A stretch of 35,492 bases of DNA, taken from NCBI GenBank assembly GCA_945876285.1, contig CAMCNO010000016.1, positions 1 to 35,492 on the forward strand, in the 5' to 3' direction. Below are positions 14,991 to 22,689 of this stretch, piece by piece. The position numbers and the translations under genes are program-made. The DNA comes from an uncultured Clostridia bacterium (lineage in GTDB: Bacteria > Bacillota > Clostridia > Oscillospirales > Oscillospiraceae). Each line of letters begins with the position of its first letter. The stretch's first letter is position 1. The notes beneath the pieces were generated by a model. It ran no database searches. It worked only from the letters and a program-made list of their open reading frames with translations, and had not been told where the DNA came from.

Positions 14991-16877
14991 TCATTTACCC
15001 TGAAGAATGGTCACATACTCCGTGGGTTCCAGGAACTGTCTCGTTTTCTCAAGTGCCTCCTGCATGCACTCCTGACTGGAGAAGTCGCTGACCAGATAGG
15101 CCTGGCGCTTCTCCTTCAGGTCGGCGGGCATGGGGCAGTTGCAGAAGGTCTCATGCTCCAGGAAGGTGTCCGCGCCTACCAGCATCAGGTTGTAGGTGGC
15201 GTTCTCGTCCAGAGGTTCCCCGCTTACGGTCACTTTCTCCAGGCGGAACTTGCCCCGCTCGTACTCGGTAACGGTGTATTCCAGGCCGCTGGTGACGGGC
15301 ATCAGATTGCGGTGCTGGATGGGATTGGAGCCGTCCTCCTTCACATTCACCAGCCAGTCCATGAACCGCCAGACCTCCTCGCCGGTGTACTCGCCCAGAT
15401 AGACGGAGTTGCGGGCGGTGAGGATCCATTTTGCCTGCTGCAGGGTGTAATCTCCGGCATAGATGGAGGTGCTGGCCACGGGGGAATAGCCGATGGCGAT
15501 GTCGGCCTCCATGGAAGAGCGGATGGTATTCATCAGGGAGGAGGCCGCAGCGCTGCCGTGGTCGGTGAAATCATTGGAATAGGCGGTCTCCTGGGTGAAC
15601 ATGACATCTACCGCATCCGGGTCCTTAAAGTTGGTGATCTGTGCGTTAAAGGCGTCATAAGCGGCCTTCGCGTCATACTCGCCCGTCATCATCTTGTGGC
15701 CCACATTCTGGGAAATGGCGAACACCTCGGTGGACGCCAGACGCATATACAGGTGGTTGCTGTTGATACAGTCCTGCACATACTGAAGCGAGGGAGAGGA
15801 GGAAATGTTCACTTCCTTATTATAGGACAGCACGGAGGTGCCGGCAGCAACATGCTTTTGTCCTTCCTCACTGAAAATGGCTGACAGCACTTCCATCACG
15901 GCCTTCCGCTTGGCCTCGTCCTGCTCCACGGTTTTGGACACGGCCAGCTGGCACATGGGATAGGTCAGCAGCCAATTGTCCTGCTCGGTTTCCCCGAAAT
16001 AGGGCAGGATGACACTGTTGAACCCCCGCTCCTGCGTAATGTTGTCCGCCAGAGCCGCTGTGTTGCGGACCATAGCGGTCTTTCCCTGGAAATATGGATC
16101 CATCGTAGCGGAAAACCGCAGCTCCTCGTCGCCGGGCTGGAAGCGGACATCCTTTAAGAACTGCTCGTACTTTTCAAAGACCTTCGGCCAGACCGTATCG
16201 TCCAGACCCACCTGGTGATCTTCCGTTTCACTTTCATAAGCCATACGCCACTGGGTACCCTCCAGGCTCATCAGCTCGGGGATGGCACAGCCCTGCATGG
16301 TCTCCAGACAGGTGTAGTCATAGTCCCAGTCGGTCTGATACCCCTTGATGCCCACCGCCTCGAAAGCGTCGATGGCGGCAACGAATTCCTCGTAATTGGT
16401 GGGCAGGGGGATGCCGTACTGGTCAAACAGGTCCTTGTTGGCCATGGTGCAGTCCACCTCGGCGCACATGGGCAGCCAGCGGATGGCACCGCCGGTCTCC
16501 CGGTTCACTTCCAGGTAGCTGGAGTAGAAGGTGCCCGCTACCTCGGTCTGGCTCAGATCCATCAGATGATCGGCCAGAGGGGCCGCGTCGTTCAGAGAGA
16601 ACCGGCGGCAGGTGATGATGTCCGGGATCTCCTCACCCCGGGCCAGCAGGTCTTTGTAGTATTCTATGGTGTTGAAGCTCTGGATAAAGGTGAACTCAAT
16701 ATTGGGGAACTGTTCCTCCAGCCAGGGAGACAGCTCCTTGAGCATGGAGCGGTCCCACAGATACATGGAGATCTGGATTTTATCATCCGGTTTCTTGCTG
16801 CTTCCTCCGCAGCCTGCCAGCATAGCCGCTGCCATGACAACGACCAGCAGCAGAGCGATCAGTCTTTTCTTTTTCAT
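14991..16877 (-). CDS. Solute-binding lipoprotein with 5'-nucleotidase C-terminal-like domain
   Basis: The 628-residue lipoprotein has a Lys-rich start, a hydrophobic stretch and lipobox LAGC with C23. Residues about 33-415 match family-1 extracellular binding proteins of ABC importers (ISMYLWDRSMLKELSPW, IPDIITCRR, VDCTMANKDLFDQYGIPLP, FQGKTAMV). Residues about 440-580 resemble the C-terminal substrate domain of 5'-nucleotidases (SSLMNTIRSSMEADIAIGYS, GDYTLQQAKWIL, YLGEYTGEEVWRFMDWL, VTSGLEYTV, LDENATYNLMLVGADTFL). The metallophosphoesterase domain of real 5'-nucleotidases is absent, so hydrolysis is unlikely. ATG 16877 follows GAGGGAGA. No permease or ATPase gene is nearby; the next gene, 34 bases on, is a hybrid kinase. 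A sensing role, possibly for nucleotides, is inferred. A usual binding protein has about 420 residues. Confidence 0.82.
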   Translation of the reverse strand: MKKKRLIALLLVVVMAAAMLAGCGGSSKKPDDKIQISMYLWDRSMLKELSPWLEEQFPNIEFTFIQSFNTIEYYKDLLARGEEIPDIITCRRFSLNDAAPLADHLMDLSQTEVAGTFYSSYLEVNRETGGAIRWLPMCAEVDCTMANKDLFDQYGIPLPTNYEEFVAAIDAFEAVGIKGYQTDWDYDYTCLETMQGCAIPELMSLEGTQWRMAYESETEDHQVGLDDTVWPKVFEKYEQFLKDVRFQPGDEELRFSATMDPYFQGKTAMVRNTAALADNITQERGFNSVILPYFGETEQDNWLLTYPMCQLAVSKTVEQDEAKRKAVMEVLSAIFSEEGQKHVAAGTSVLSYNKEVNISSSPSLQYVQDCINSNHLYMRLASTEVFAISQNVGHKMMTGEYDAKAAYDAFNAQITNFKDPDAVDVMFTQETAYSNDFTDHGSAAASSLMNTIRSSMEADIAIGYSPVASTSIYAGDYTLQQAKWILTARNSVYLGEYTGEEVWRFMDWLVNVKEDGSNPIQHRNLMPVTSGLEYTVTEYERGKFRLEKVTVSGEPLDENATYNLMLVGADTFLEHETFCNCPMPADLKEKRQAYLVSDFSSQECMQEALEKTRQFLEPTEYVTILQGK

Positions 16878-16901
16878 TGGTGTTCTCCCTCTTATGATTG
16901 T

Positions 16902-16929
16902 TTTATATTCAGAGTCCAAACAGCTGCAA
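16902..16929 (-). promoter_or_regulatory. Promoter of the lipoprotein-kinase operon
   Basis: On the minus strand, -35 TTGCAG (16924-16929), a 16-base spacer and -10 TATAAA (16902-16907) lie 25 bases upstream of the start codon. Confidence 0.5.
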
Positions 16930-16939
16930 GTCAGCTTGC
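16926..16939. repeat. Small inverted repeat overlapping the lipoprotein promoter
   Basis: GCAAG-TCAG-CTTGC has five-base arms and overlaps the -35 hexamer. It could be a regulator site; nothing else supports it. Confidence 0.3.
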
Positions 16940-16986
16940 TGTCAGCCCAAGATCTTTCGCGTATATTCAGATCGTCCCCTCTGTTC

Positions 16987-17868
16987 TCACAGGAATTTTA
17001 CCAGACTTCTCATCAGGCGGACAGAATTTGTCGGCTTTACAAGGAAATCGTCCATTCCCACGACGGCCGCTCTCTCCCGATTCTCAGGCACCGCATTTGC
17101 GGTCAGGGCAATGATGGGAATGTTCGCCCGGATCCGATTCGGAAGTTTTCGGATCTTCATCGTTGCCTCATACCCATCCATCACCGGCATTTCGATATCC
17201 ATCAAAATAAAATGATAGTAGCCGGGCTCATTCGCTGTCACGGCCACAGCCGCTTCGCTTCCATTGTCAGCTTCCTCAACGATGAGGCCGTTGTCTATGA
17301 GGATCTCCTTCATGATCTCACGATTCAGTTCGTTGTCATCCACAAGGAGAACTCTCTTCCCCTCTAACATTTCGATATTCCCCGGCTCTTCCTCAGCCGG
17401 GTCATCATCCAATGATTCGCCAAGAGCACAGGCTATCGTTGATTCCATATTGGCAAGAACCAGCTGGATCTTCTCCAGATATTCCTCTGCTTTGGAACCA
17501 TGTCTCATGCCAAGTTCCGTATATCCGGCTGCACTGTTCAGCTCTGTCCGCAGATCCCGCAATGATTTTTTGTGGAATTCCGTCGCTTTTCTCACTGTGT
17601 TCAGCTCTTCTTTCAACAAATCCATTCTTTCAAGCAGCAGTTCATGATTTGCCTGTGAGCTGTGGGTCCTGCCATCCGGGTATTCGAGTTCAAACTTGAT
17701 CGTGACGCCCATCACATCAAGACATTTTTGAAGTTCTTCAAATGTCATGCTTTCCCTGGAAAGCTTTCTGTATAGAGAAGATGGGAGCATCCCCATTCTT
17801 TTTGCCAGCTCCGCTTTCGTAATACCAAGTTCAGAACAAACGATATTGATCGTTTCCGCAGTCTTCAT
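16987..17868 (-). CDS. Xre-type HTH / degenerate DHp / receiver-domain regulator
   Basis: The 293-residue cytoplasmic protein begins with a helix-turn-helix of Xre type (about 5-55: LGITKAELAKRMGM, SSLYRKLS). Residues 75-100 look like a coiled coil. Residues about 97-150 align with the HisKA dimerisation domain of the neighbouring kinase: LRDLRTELNSAAGYTEL against SHDIRTPMNAIIGFTNI, with phospho-His replaced by R104. The C-terminal receiver (about 171-293) has D177/D178, phospho-acceptor D224 in LMDIEMPVMDG, T257 and K278. DNA-binding first and receiver last is the reverse of most response regulators. ATG 17868 is chosen because a GAGGTGGGG stretch precedes it; a GTG at 17883 has no ribosome site. 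Base composition is less GC-rich than the metabolic genes around it. It lies 109 bases upstream of the lipoprotein-kinase operon, on the same strand. Confidence 0.85.
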   Translation of the reverse strand: MKTAETINIVCSELGITKAELAKRMGMLPSSLYRKLSRESMTFEELQKCLDVMGVTIKFELEYPDGRTHSSQANHELLLERMDLLKEELNTVRKATEFHKKSLRDLRTELNSAAGYTELGMRHGSKAEEYLEKIQLVLANMESTIACALGESLDDDPAEEEPGNIEMLEGKRVLLVDDNELNREIMKEILIDNGLIVEEADNGSEAAVAVTANEPGYYHFILMDIEMPVMDGYEATMKIRKLPNRIRANIPIIALTANAVPENRERAAVVGMDDFLVKPTNSVRLMRSLVKFL

Positions 17869-17908
17869 GTCATCTATCCCCACCTCATGCGTTGCGCATT
17901 CCGTTTTA

Positions 17909-17919
17909 GTTAGTGTAAC
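17909..17919. repeat. Inverted repeat overlapping the -10 of the HTH-REC gene
   Basis: GTTA-GTG-TAAC overlaps the -10 hexamer (17912-17917). It may be an autoregulatory operator for the HTH protein; this is inferred from position alone. Confidence 0.3.
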
Positions 17920-17940
17920 ATAAAGAGCATATCACTGCAA
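17912..17940 (-). promoter_or_regulatory. Promoter of the HTH-REC regulator gene
   Basis: On the minus strand, -35 TTGCAG (17935-17940), a 17-base spacer and -10 TACACT (17912-17917) lie 44 bases upstream of the start codon. The -35 is the same hexamer as in the promoter of the lipoprotein-kinase operon. Confidence 0.5.
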
Positions 17941-18595
17941 GATGATTTTCTATTTTTTGGCCTGCTCCGCACCTGTTTTGCGTCGATGCTCAGGTCTCTT
18001 GGCACACCCCGCAGATTCGTTGAAAAATGTGCGGCATTTCCGTAAAAGAGAGTATTGCTGACGTGGGTATGATCCCTGCGCAGCTGCTTACCGGATTCTG
18101 TGTTGGCATGACCGGCGATCCGGTGTCTTTGGGCTTTGAATGACCGGATATCGGACTATTGCTGATGTACTTCCATTTGCTGACGGTGTGTTTCCCGGCC
18201 TTTGCCATCACCATGCTGCATGTTCAGCTCCTCAGGAGGAGTGCTATCTGACCGCCACATTTGGCCCGGATGTCTTGCTGACAGGCACCGGATGCTCCGC
18301 TATCTGGAGTGGTTGTTTTTCACCAAAATTCGCATAAAATCGGCTTGTTTTGTCCAAACTGTCACCGGGGTGATGCGTATGCGATATGTGCGGTATGTCA
18401 GAAGCCGACGGAAGGACAAAACGCCGGTTCTGCGCCTGGAGCCGGAGAAGCGGTTGTGTCCGCTGTTTGACCCGGTGACCATCGCGGAATTTCCCGTGGC
18501 GGAACCGGGGGAGATGGGCTACCGGGTGCTGGACAACTTCTGCGAGGAGCATATCGAATGACCCGCGGCCTGCCTGAAAAGGCGGGCCGATTTCC
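17941..18595. other. Gene-poor stretch with possible degraded coding remnants
   Basis: No intact gene can be supported between the HTH-REC promoter and the thiN promoter. The left part (to about 18330) is broken by stops in all frames. From 18331 one plus frame reads FCPNC, nine residues, CAVC, like a zinc ribbon, and stops near 18480. A second plus frame carries GC-rich codons to a stop at 18559-18561 (from a possible ATG at 18373, 62 residues ending FCEEHIE). The two could be halves of one frameshifted gene. A hairpin at 18567-18588 follows the second frame. I do not recognise a family. Confidence 0.35.
18567..18588 (+). terminator. Hairpin, possible weak terminator
   Basis: GGCCTGCCT pairs with AGGCGGGCC (one G-T pair) around a GAAA loop. 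Only a short T-rich tail follows, so termination may be weak. Confidence 0.5.
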
Positions 18596-18624
18596 TTGCC
18601 CTGAACCTCCAAACGTGGTACACT
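18596..18624 (+). promoter_or_regulatory. Promoter of thiN
   Basis: TTGCCC (18596-18601), a 17-base spacer and TACACT (18619-18624) lie 32 bases ahead of the thiN start and just after a hairpin. Confidence 0.5.
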
Positions 18625-18656
18625 ATCCGAAAAGATTTTGCGAAGGAGACTTCCGT

Positions 18657-19283
18657 ATGAAACGCTGTTTCATTTTTGCCGCCGGCACCTTTTTCGGCCT
18701 GCGGGAGCGCCCTGTTTCCGGCGACTTCGTCATCGCCGCCGACGCGGGCTACCGGACCTGCCAGGAGGAAGGCATCGTCCCGGACCTGCTGCTGGGGGAC
18801 TTTGACTCCATGGAGCAGCCGGACTTCCCCAACATCCACCGCTCCCCGGTGGAAAAGGATGACACGGACACCATGCTGGCCGTCAAGACCGCCCTGGAGC
18901 AGGGCTGCGACACCGTGTACATCTACGGCGGTACCGGCGGCAAGCGGTTGGACCACACCCTAGCGAACCTCCAGACATTGCTGTTTCTCCGCCGCCGGGG
19001 CGCCCAGGGCTACCTCTATGATGACGACTTCGTGTGGACCGCCATTGAAAACGAATCCCTCACCGTGGAAAAGACAGTGGAGTGGGGGCTGTTTTCCGCC
19101 TTTTGCCTGGGTGACCGGGCCGAGGGCATTGACGAAATTGGATTCCAATACCCGCTGTCCGGCGCCGTGTTGACCCCGGAATTTCCCCTGGGCGTCAGCA
19201 ACCATATCATGGAGCCCACAGCAACCATCACCGTCCGAAAGGGCGCTTTGATTGTCGGATGGCAGCTTCCGGCGCTATCCTGA
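18657..19283 (+). CDS. thiN: Thiamine pyrophosphokinase
   Basis: The 208-residue protein has the expected length and motifs for the enzyme that transfers pyrophosphate from ATP to thiamine, giving thiamine diphosphate in the cytoplasm: ADAGYR, DLLLGDFDSM, the catalytic KDDTDTMLAVKTAL stretch, YGGTGGKRLDHTLANLQ, and GVSNHI near the C-terminus. ATG 18657 follows GAAGGAG; an in-frame extension back to 18558 overlaps the promoter and hairpin and is rejected. It appears to be transcribed alone. No TPP riboswitch is seen upstream. Confidence 0.93.
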   Translation: MKRCFIFAAGTFFGLRERPVSGDFVIAADAGYRTCQEEGIVPDLLLGDFDSMEQPDFPNIHRSPVEKDDTDTMLAVKTALEQGCDTVYIYGGTGGKRLDHTLANLQTLLFLRRRGAQGYLYDDDFVWTAIENESLTVEKTVEWGLFSAFCLGDRAEGIDEIGFQYPLSGAVLTPEFPLGVSNHIMEPTATITVRKGALIVGWQLPALS

Positions 19284-19313
19284 ACATAGCATAACGCTTC
19301 ATACAAACAATGA

Positions 19314-19342
19314 TTGCATGGACCTGAAATTTATTGTATAAT
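19314..19342 (+). promoter_or_regulatory. Promoter of the FeS-Mo hydroxylase gene
   Basis: TTGCAT (19314-19319), a 17-base spacer and a perfect TATAAT (19337-19342). Transcription would begin near 19349, leaving a leader of about 75 bases. Confidence 0.7.
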
Positions 19343-19352
19343 GAACCAAACG

Positions 19353-19370
19353 GGAAAGGTTGACCTTTCC
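19353..19370 (+). promoter_or_regulatory. Operator-like palindrome in the hydroxylase leader
   Basis: GGAAAGGT-TG-ACCTTTCC is a perfect inverted repeat with eight-base arms, placed at about +5 to +22. A second possible hairpin (CCGTG 19385-19389 with CACGG 19404-19408, inner CCA/TGG) precedes the ribosome site. The first element suits a repressor site; together they could also be a structured RNA leader. Confidence 0.5.
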
Positions 19371-19424
19371 TAAATATGAACAGACCGTGGGACCAGCGTT
19401 GGGCACGGCAGCCAGGAGGAGTAT

Positions 19425-21974
19425 ATGGCAACATTTACCGTAAACGGCAAGACCGTGACTGTCGAGAAGAATCAAAAGCTGATCCGCTTCCTGCGGGATG
19501 AACTGCACCTTACCAGCGTGAAAGACGGCTGCAGCGAGGGCGCCTGCGGCACCTGCACCGTCCTGATTGACGGCAAGGCCACCCGGGCCTGCATTCCCCA
19601 GACCGACAAGCTGGAGGGGAAGACCATCGTCTCGGTGGAGGGCCTGACGGACTTTGAACAGAAGGTTTATACATACGCATTCGGCCATGCCGGCGCCGTG
19701 CAGTGCGGTTTCTGCATCCCCGGTATGGTGATGTGCGCCAAGGGATTGCTGGACGTAAATCCGAATCCCACCCGGGAGGAGGCGGCGTTTGCCATCCGCA
19801 ACAACATCTGCCGCTGCACCGGCTATGTGAAGATCATCGACGCCATTCTGCTGGCGGCGGAGCTGTTCCGGGACGGCAAGATTCCTGAGGAATCCGGCGA
19901 CTGGTCTCTGGGCAAGCGAGTGCCCCGTGTGGACGTGGAGGAGAAGGTCACCGGCATAGGCCAGTACCCCGACGATATTTATCTGGACGGCATGATCTAC
20001 GGCAGTGCCATCCGTTCTCAGTATCCCCGCGCACGGGTCCTGGCCATCCACACCGAGGAGGCGAAGGCTCTGCCCGGCGTGGTGTGTGTCCTCACCGCCG
20101 CCGACATTCCCGGCAGCAACAAGGTGGGCCACCTGAAAAAGGACTGGGACACCATGATCGCCGTGGGCGATATCACCCACTACTTAGGCGACGCCATCTG
20201 CCTGGTGGCCGCTGAGACCCCTGAAATTCTGGCCCAGGCAAAGGCCCTGGTCAAAGTCGATTACGAGGAGCTTCCCATGGTCCGCAATCCCCGGGAGGCC
20301 ATGCTCCACGATGCCCCCCTGGTCCACAAGGAGGGCAACCTGCTGGCCCATAAGCACATTCAGCGGGGAAACCCCGCTTTGGCCATCGCCAAATCCAAGC
20401 ACATTCTGACCCGGCGGTTCTCTACCCCCTGGACGGAACACGCCTTCCTGGAGCCAGAGTGCGCCGTGGCCTATCCTGAGGAAGACGGCGTGATGGTCCT
20501 CTCCACGGACCAGGGCGCCTACGACACCCAGCATGAGATCATGGGAATGCTGGGCCTGAGCGCCGACAAGGTGAAGGTCCGCAACTGCCTGGTTGGCGGC
20601 GGCTTCGGCGGCAAGGAGGACGTGACCGTCCAGCACCACGCCGCCCTGATCGCATACCTCACCAAGCGGCCTGTGAAGGTCAAGCTGACCCGTGCCGAGA
20701 GCATCCTCATTCACCCCAAGCGCCACCCTATGGAGATGGAGTTCGCTCTGGGCTGCGATGAAAACGGCATCATCCAGGGTGTGGTGGCGGAGGTCATTGC
20801 CGACACCGGCGCTTACGCATCTCTGGGCGGCCCGGTGCTGGAGCGCGCCTGCACTCATGCTGCCGGACCCTATAATTATCAGAATTTCGAGATCGACGGC
20901 TGGGCCTACTATACCAACAATCCCCCCGCCGGCGCCTTCCGGGGCTTCGGCGTGACCCAGACCTGCTTCTGCATTGAGACGCTGCTGAACCAGATGGCGG
21001 ACATCGTGGGCATCACGCCCTGGGAAATTCGCTACCGCAACGCTATCCGCCCCGGTCAGGTGCTGCCCAACGGCCAGATCGTGGACGATTCCACCGGCCT
21101 GGTGGAGACGCTGGAGGCGGTAAAGCCCTACTATGACAAGGCAAAATACGCGGGCATTGCCTGCGCCATGAAGAACGCGGGTGTGGGCGTGGGCATTCCG
21201 GATACCGGCCGTGTCCGCTTGGTGGTCCAGGACGGCAAGCTCCACATCCTGGCGGGCGCCTCCTGTATCGGCCAGGGCCTGGGCACCGTCCTGACCCAGA
21301 TGGTCTGCGACCAGACGGGCCTGAGCCGGGAAGATGTGGTCTACGAGCGCTCCAATACCTATAATTCCCCCGATTCCGGCACCACCTCCGGCTCTCGGCA
21401 GACGCTGTTTACCGGCGAGGCCTGCCGCCGGGCCTGCCAGGATTTGATAGAAGCATTAAAGGAAAAATCCTTGACAGATATGGAAGGCCAAGAGTTCTAC
21501 GGCGAGTATCTGGGCAAGACGGACCCCTTGGGCGCCGACGTGCCCAACCCCGTCAGCCATATCGCCTACGGCTATGCCACCCAGGTCTGTATTCTGAACG
21601 AGGAGGGCAAGATCGAGCAGATGATCGCCGCCCACGACGTGGGCAAGGCGGTGAATCCCCTGTCCATCGAGGGCCAGATCGAAGGCGGCGTGGTCATGTC
21701 CATGGGCTATGCCCTGACGGAGCGGTATCCTCTGGAGGACTGCAAACCCACCGCCAAGTACGGCACCCTGGGCCTGTTCCGGGCTAATCAGGTTCCCGAG
21801 ATTACCCCCATCATCGTGGAGAAGCAGGGCTTGAACGTGGCTTGCGGCGCCATCGGTATCGGTGAGATCACCTCCATCCCCACAGCTCCCGCCATTGCCG
21901 ACGCCTATTACCGCTATGACGGCAACCTCCGCACCAGCCTGCCCCTGGAAAACACGCCCTATAGCCGCAAATGA
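19425..21974 (+). CDS. Molybdenum hydroxylase with fused [2Fe-2S] domain, selenium-dependent xanthine dehydrogenase type
   Basis: The 849-residue protein joins an iron-sulfur part and a molybdopterin part. Cysteines 36, 41, 44 and 56 bind a plant-type [2Fe-2S] cluster, and 94, 97, 129 and 131 the second cluster. The catalytic part runs from about residue 165, with GGGFGGKED at 391-399, FRGFG at 505-509 and active-site Glu814 in GAIGIGE. It hydroxylates a heterocycle or aldehyde with water as oxygen source. There is no FAD domain, so electrons leave through the clusters to another partner, as in Desulfovibrio aldehyde oxidoreductase. Length and fusion order fit the family annotated as selenium-dependent molybdenum hydroxylase; the substrate may be xanthine or another purine. 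The labile selenium cannot be seen in sequence. ATG 19425 follows AGGAGG. mocA lies just downstream on the other strand. Confidence 0.88.
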   Translation: MATFTVNGKTVTVEKNQKLIRFLRDELHLTSVKDGCSEGACGTCTVLIDGKATRACIPQTDKLEGKTIVSVEGLTDFEQKVYTYAFGHAGAVQCGFCIPGMVMCAKGLLDVNPNPTREEAAFAIRNNICRCTGYVKIIDAILLAAELFRDGKIPEESGDWSLGKRVPRVDVEEKVTGIGQYPDDIYLDGMIYGSAIRSQYPRARVLAIHTEEAKALPGVVCVLTAADIPGSNKVGHLKKDWDTMIAVGDITHYLGDAICLVAAETPEILAQAKALVKVDYEELPMVRNPREAMLHDAPLVHKEGNLLAHKHIQRGNPALAIAKSKHILTRRFSTPWTEHAFLEPECAVAYPEEDGVMVLSTDQGAYDTQHEIMGMLGLSADKVKVRNCLVGGGFGGKEDVTVQHHAALIAYLTKRPVKVKLTRAESILIHPKRHPMEMEFALGCDENGIIQGVVAEVIADTGAYASLGGPVLERACTHAAGPYNYQNFEIDGWAYYTNNPPAGAFRGFGVTQTCFCIETLLNQMADIVGITPWEIRYRNAIRPGQVLPNGQIVDDSTGLVETLEAVKPYYDKAKYAGIACAMKNAGVGVGIPDTGRVRLVVQDGKLHILAGASCIGQGLGTVLTQMVCDQTGLSREDVVYERSNTYNSPDSGTTSGSRQTLFTGEACRRACQDLIEALKEKSLTDMEGQEFYGEYLGKTDPLGADVPNPVSHIAYGYATQVCILNEEGKIEQMIAAHDVGKAVNPLSIEGQIEGGVVMSMGYALTERYPLEDCKPTAKYGTLGLFRANQVPEITPIIVEKQGLNVACGAIGIGEITSIPTAPAIADAYYRYDGNLRTSLPLENTPYSRK

Positions 21975-21977
21975 GTG

Positions 21978-22004
21978 AAAACCGGCGGGGCATCCGCCCC
22001 GCCG
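21978..22004 (-). terminator. Intrinsic terminator of mocA
   Basis: A 9-bp GC stem (21983-21991 with 21996-22004) is followed by GTTTTCAC on the minus strand. It sits between the convergent hydroxylase and mocA genes and has no T run on plus. Confidence 0.7.
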
Positions 22005-22012
22005 AAGCTTGG

Positions 22013-22594
22013 TCATTTCGTATCTCCCTGTTCCAGCTGTTCCAGTGCCCGGACCGTGTCCACATCGTACAGCTCGGCTCCGTCCACTTCCAGCAGTATC
22101 AAATCTTCCTCGTGCCGTCGGATGACGGTATTCCCGCCGTGATCCTCCCGCAGTTCCAGCAGCTCCGGGAAAAACCGGGCGGGGAAGAGGCAGGGATTGC
22201 CCCGGACGCCGTCATGTCCCAGGGCCGCGATCTTGTCCGGCTGCCGCTTCCACAGCTCCGCCAGTTCTGTCACGGATTCCCGCCGCAGCAGCGGTTGGTC
22301 GGATACCAGAAACAGGACCCCGTCGCAGTCCCGCAGCTCCGTCAGCCCCAGCTGGATGGTGTGGCTGATGCCGAAGTCGGGATGCTCGTTGCGGATAGCT
22401 ATAAAGGCAAACTCCCTTGCAAGCTCTGTGATTTCCGGATACTGCGTCACAACGGCTACCGCGTCAAATATGTCCTCAGGCACCGCTTCCAATGTCCGCC
22501 GGATGAGGCTTTTCCCCCGGAACCGGGCCGCCAGCTTATTTTCCCCAAACCGCCGGGCGTTGCCCGCGGCCATCACCACGCATCCAAGTTTCAT
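22013..22594 (-). CDS. mocA: Molybdenum cofactor cytidylyltransferase-like NTP transferase
   Basis: The 193-residue protein has the nucleotidyltransferase fold of the MobA/MocA group. The N-terminal signature is reduced to VVMAAGNARRFGENKLAARF (residues 7-26; usual LAAGxSxRxGxxK), followed by DFGISHTIQLGL, FLVSDQPLL with the metal-binding Asp, and GNPCLFP. MocA transfers CMP to molybdopterin to give the dinucleotide form used by xanthine dehydrogenase-type enzymes. Its place between two such enzymes supports MocA over MobA. ATG 22594 is preferred to the adjoining TTG at 22597; the ribosome site is weak (GGGGTG). It has its own promoter and terminator on the strand opposite both enzyme genes. 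Confidence 0.85.
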   Translation of the reverse strand: MKLGCVVMAAGNARRFGENKLAARFRGKSLIRRTLEAVPEDIFDAVAVVTQYPEITELAREFAFIAIRNEHPDFGISHTIQLGLTELRDCDGVLFLVSDQPLLRRESVTELAELWKRQPDKIAALGHDGVRGNPCLFPARFFPELLELREDHGGNTVIRRHEEDLILLEVDGAELYDVDTVRALEQLEQGDTK

Positions 22595-22625
22595 CAAAAC
22601 ACCCCAGCTTTTTTCTTTGAATCCT

Positions 22626-22655
22626 AGTATATCCGCTTTCGCCCCCGTAAGTCAA
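22626..22655 (-). promoter_or_regulatory. Promoter of mocA
   Basis: On the minus strand, -35 TTGACT (22650-22655), an 18-base spacer and -10 TATACT (22626-22631) lie 31 bases before the start codon. Confidence 0.65.
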
Positions 22656-22665
22656 TCCGGGGCGA
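22639..22665. repeat. Inverted repeat flanking the mocA -35
   Basis: TCGCCCC (22639-22645) and GGGGCGA (22659-22665) form seven-base arms on either side of the mocA -35 hexamer. It may be an operator shared by mocA and the divergent xdhA. Confidence 0.4.
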
Positions 22666-22689
22666 GAATTCAATAAGGAGGGCTGCCAT

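Noticed and set aside
18244-18612. A 122-codon minus frame in the gene-poor stretch
   Set aside because: No ribosome site, composition typical of antisense and no recognisable domain.
19343-19424. A molybdenum-cofactor or purine riboswitch in the hydroxylase leader
   Set aside because: Two hairpins are visible but I could not match the conserved core of a known class, so it is reported only as a structured leader or operator.
22595-22689. A plus-strand promoter for xdhABC
   Set aside because: No pair of hexamers at 16-18 bases resembled consensus; only the mocA promoter on minus was convincing.
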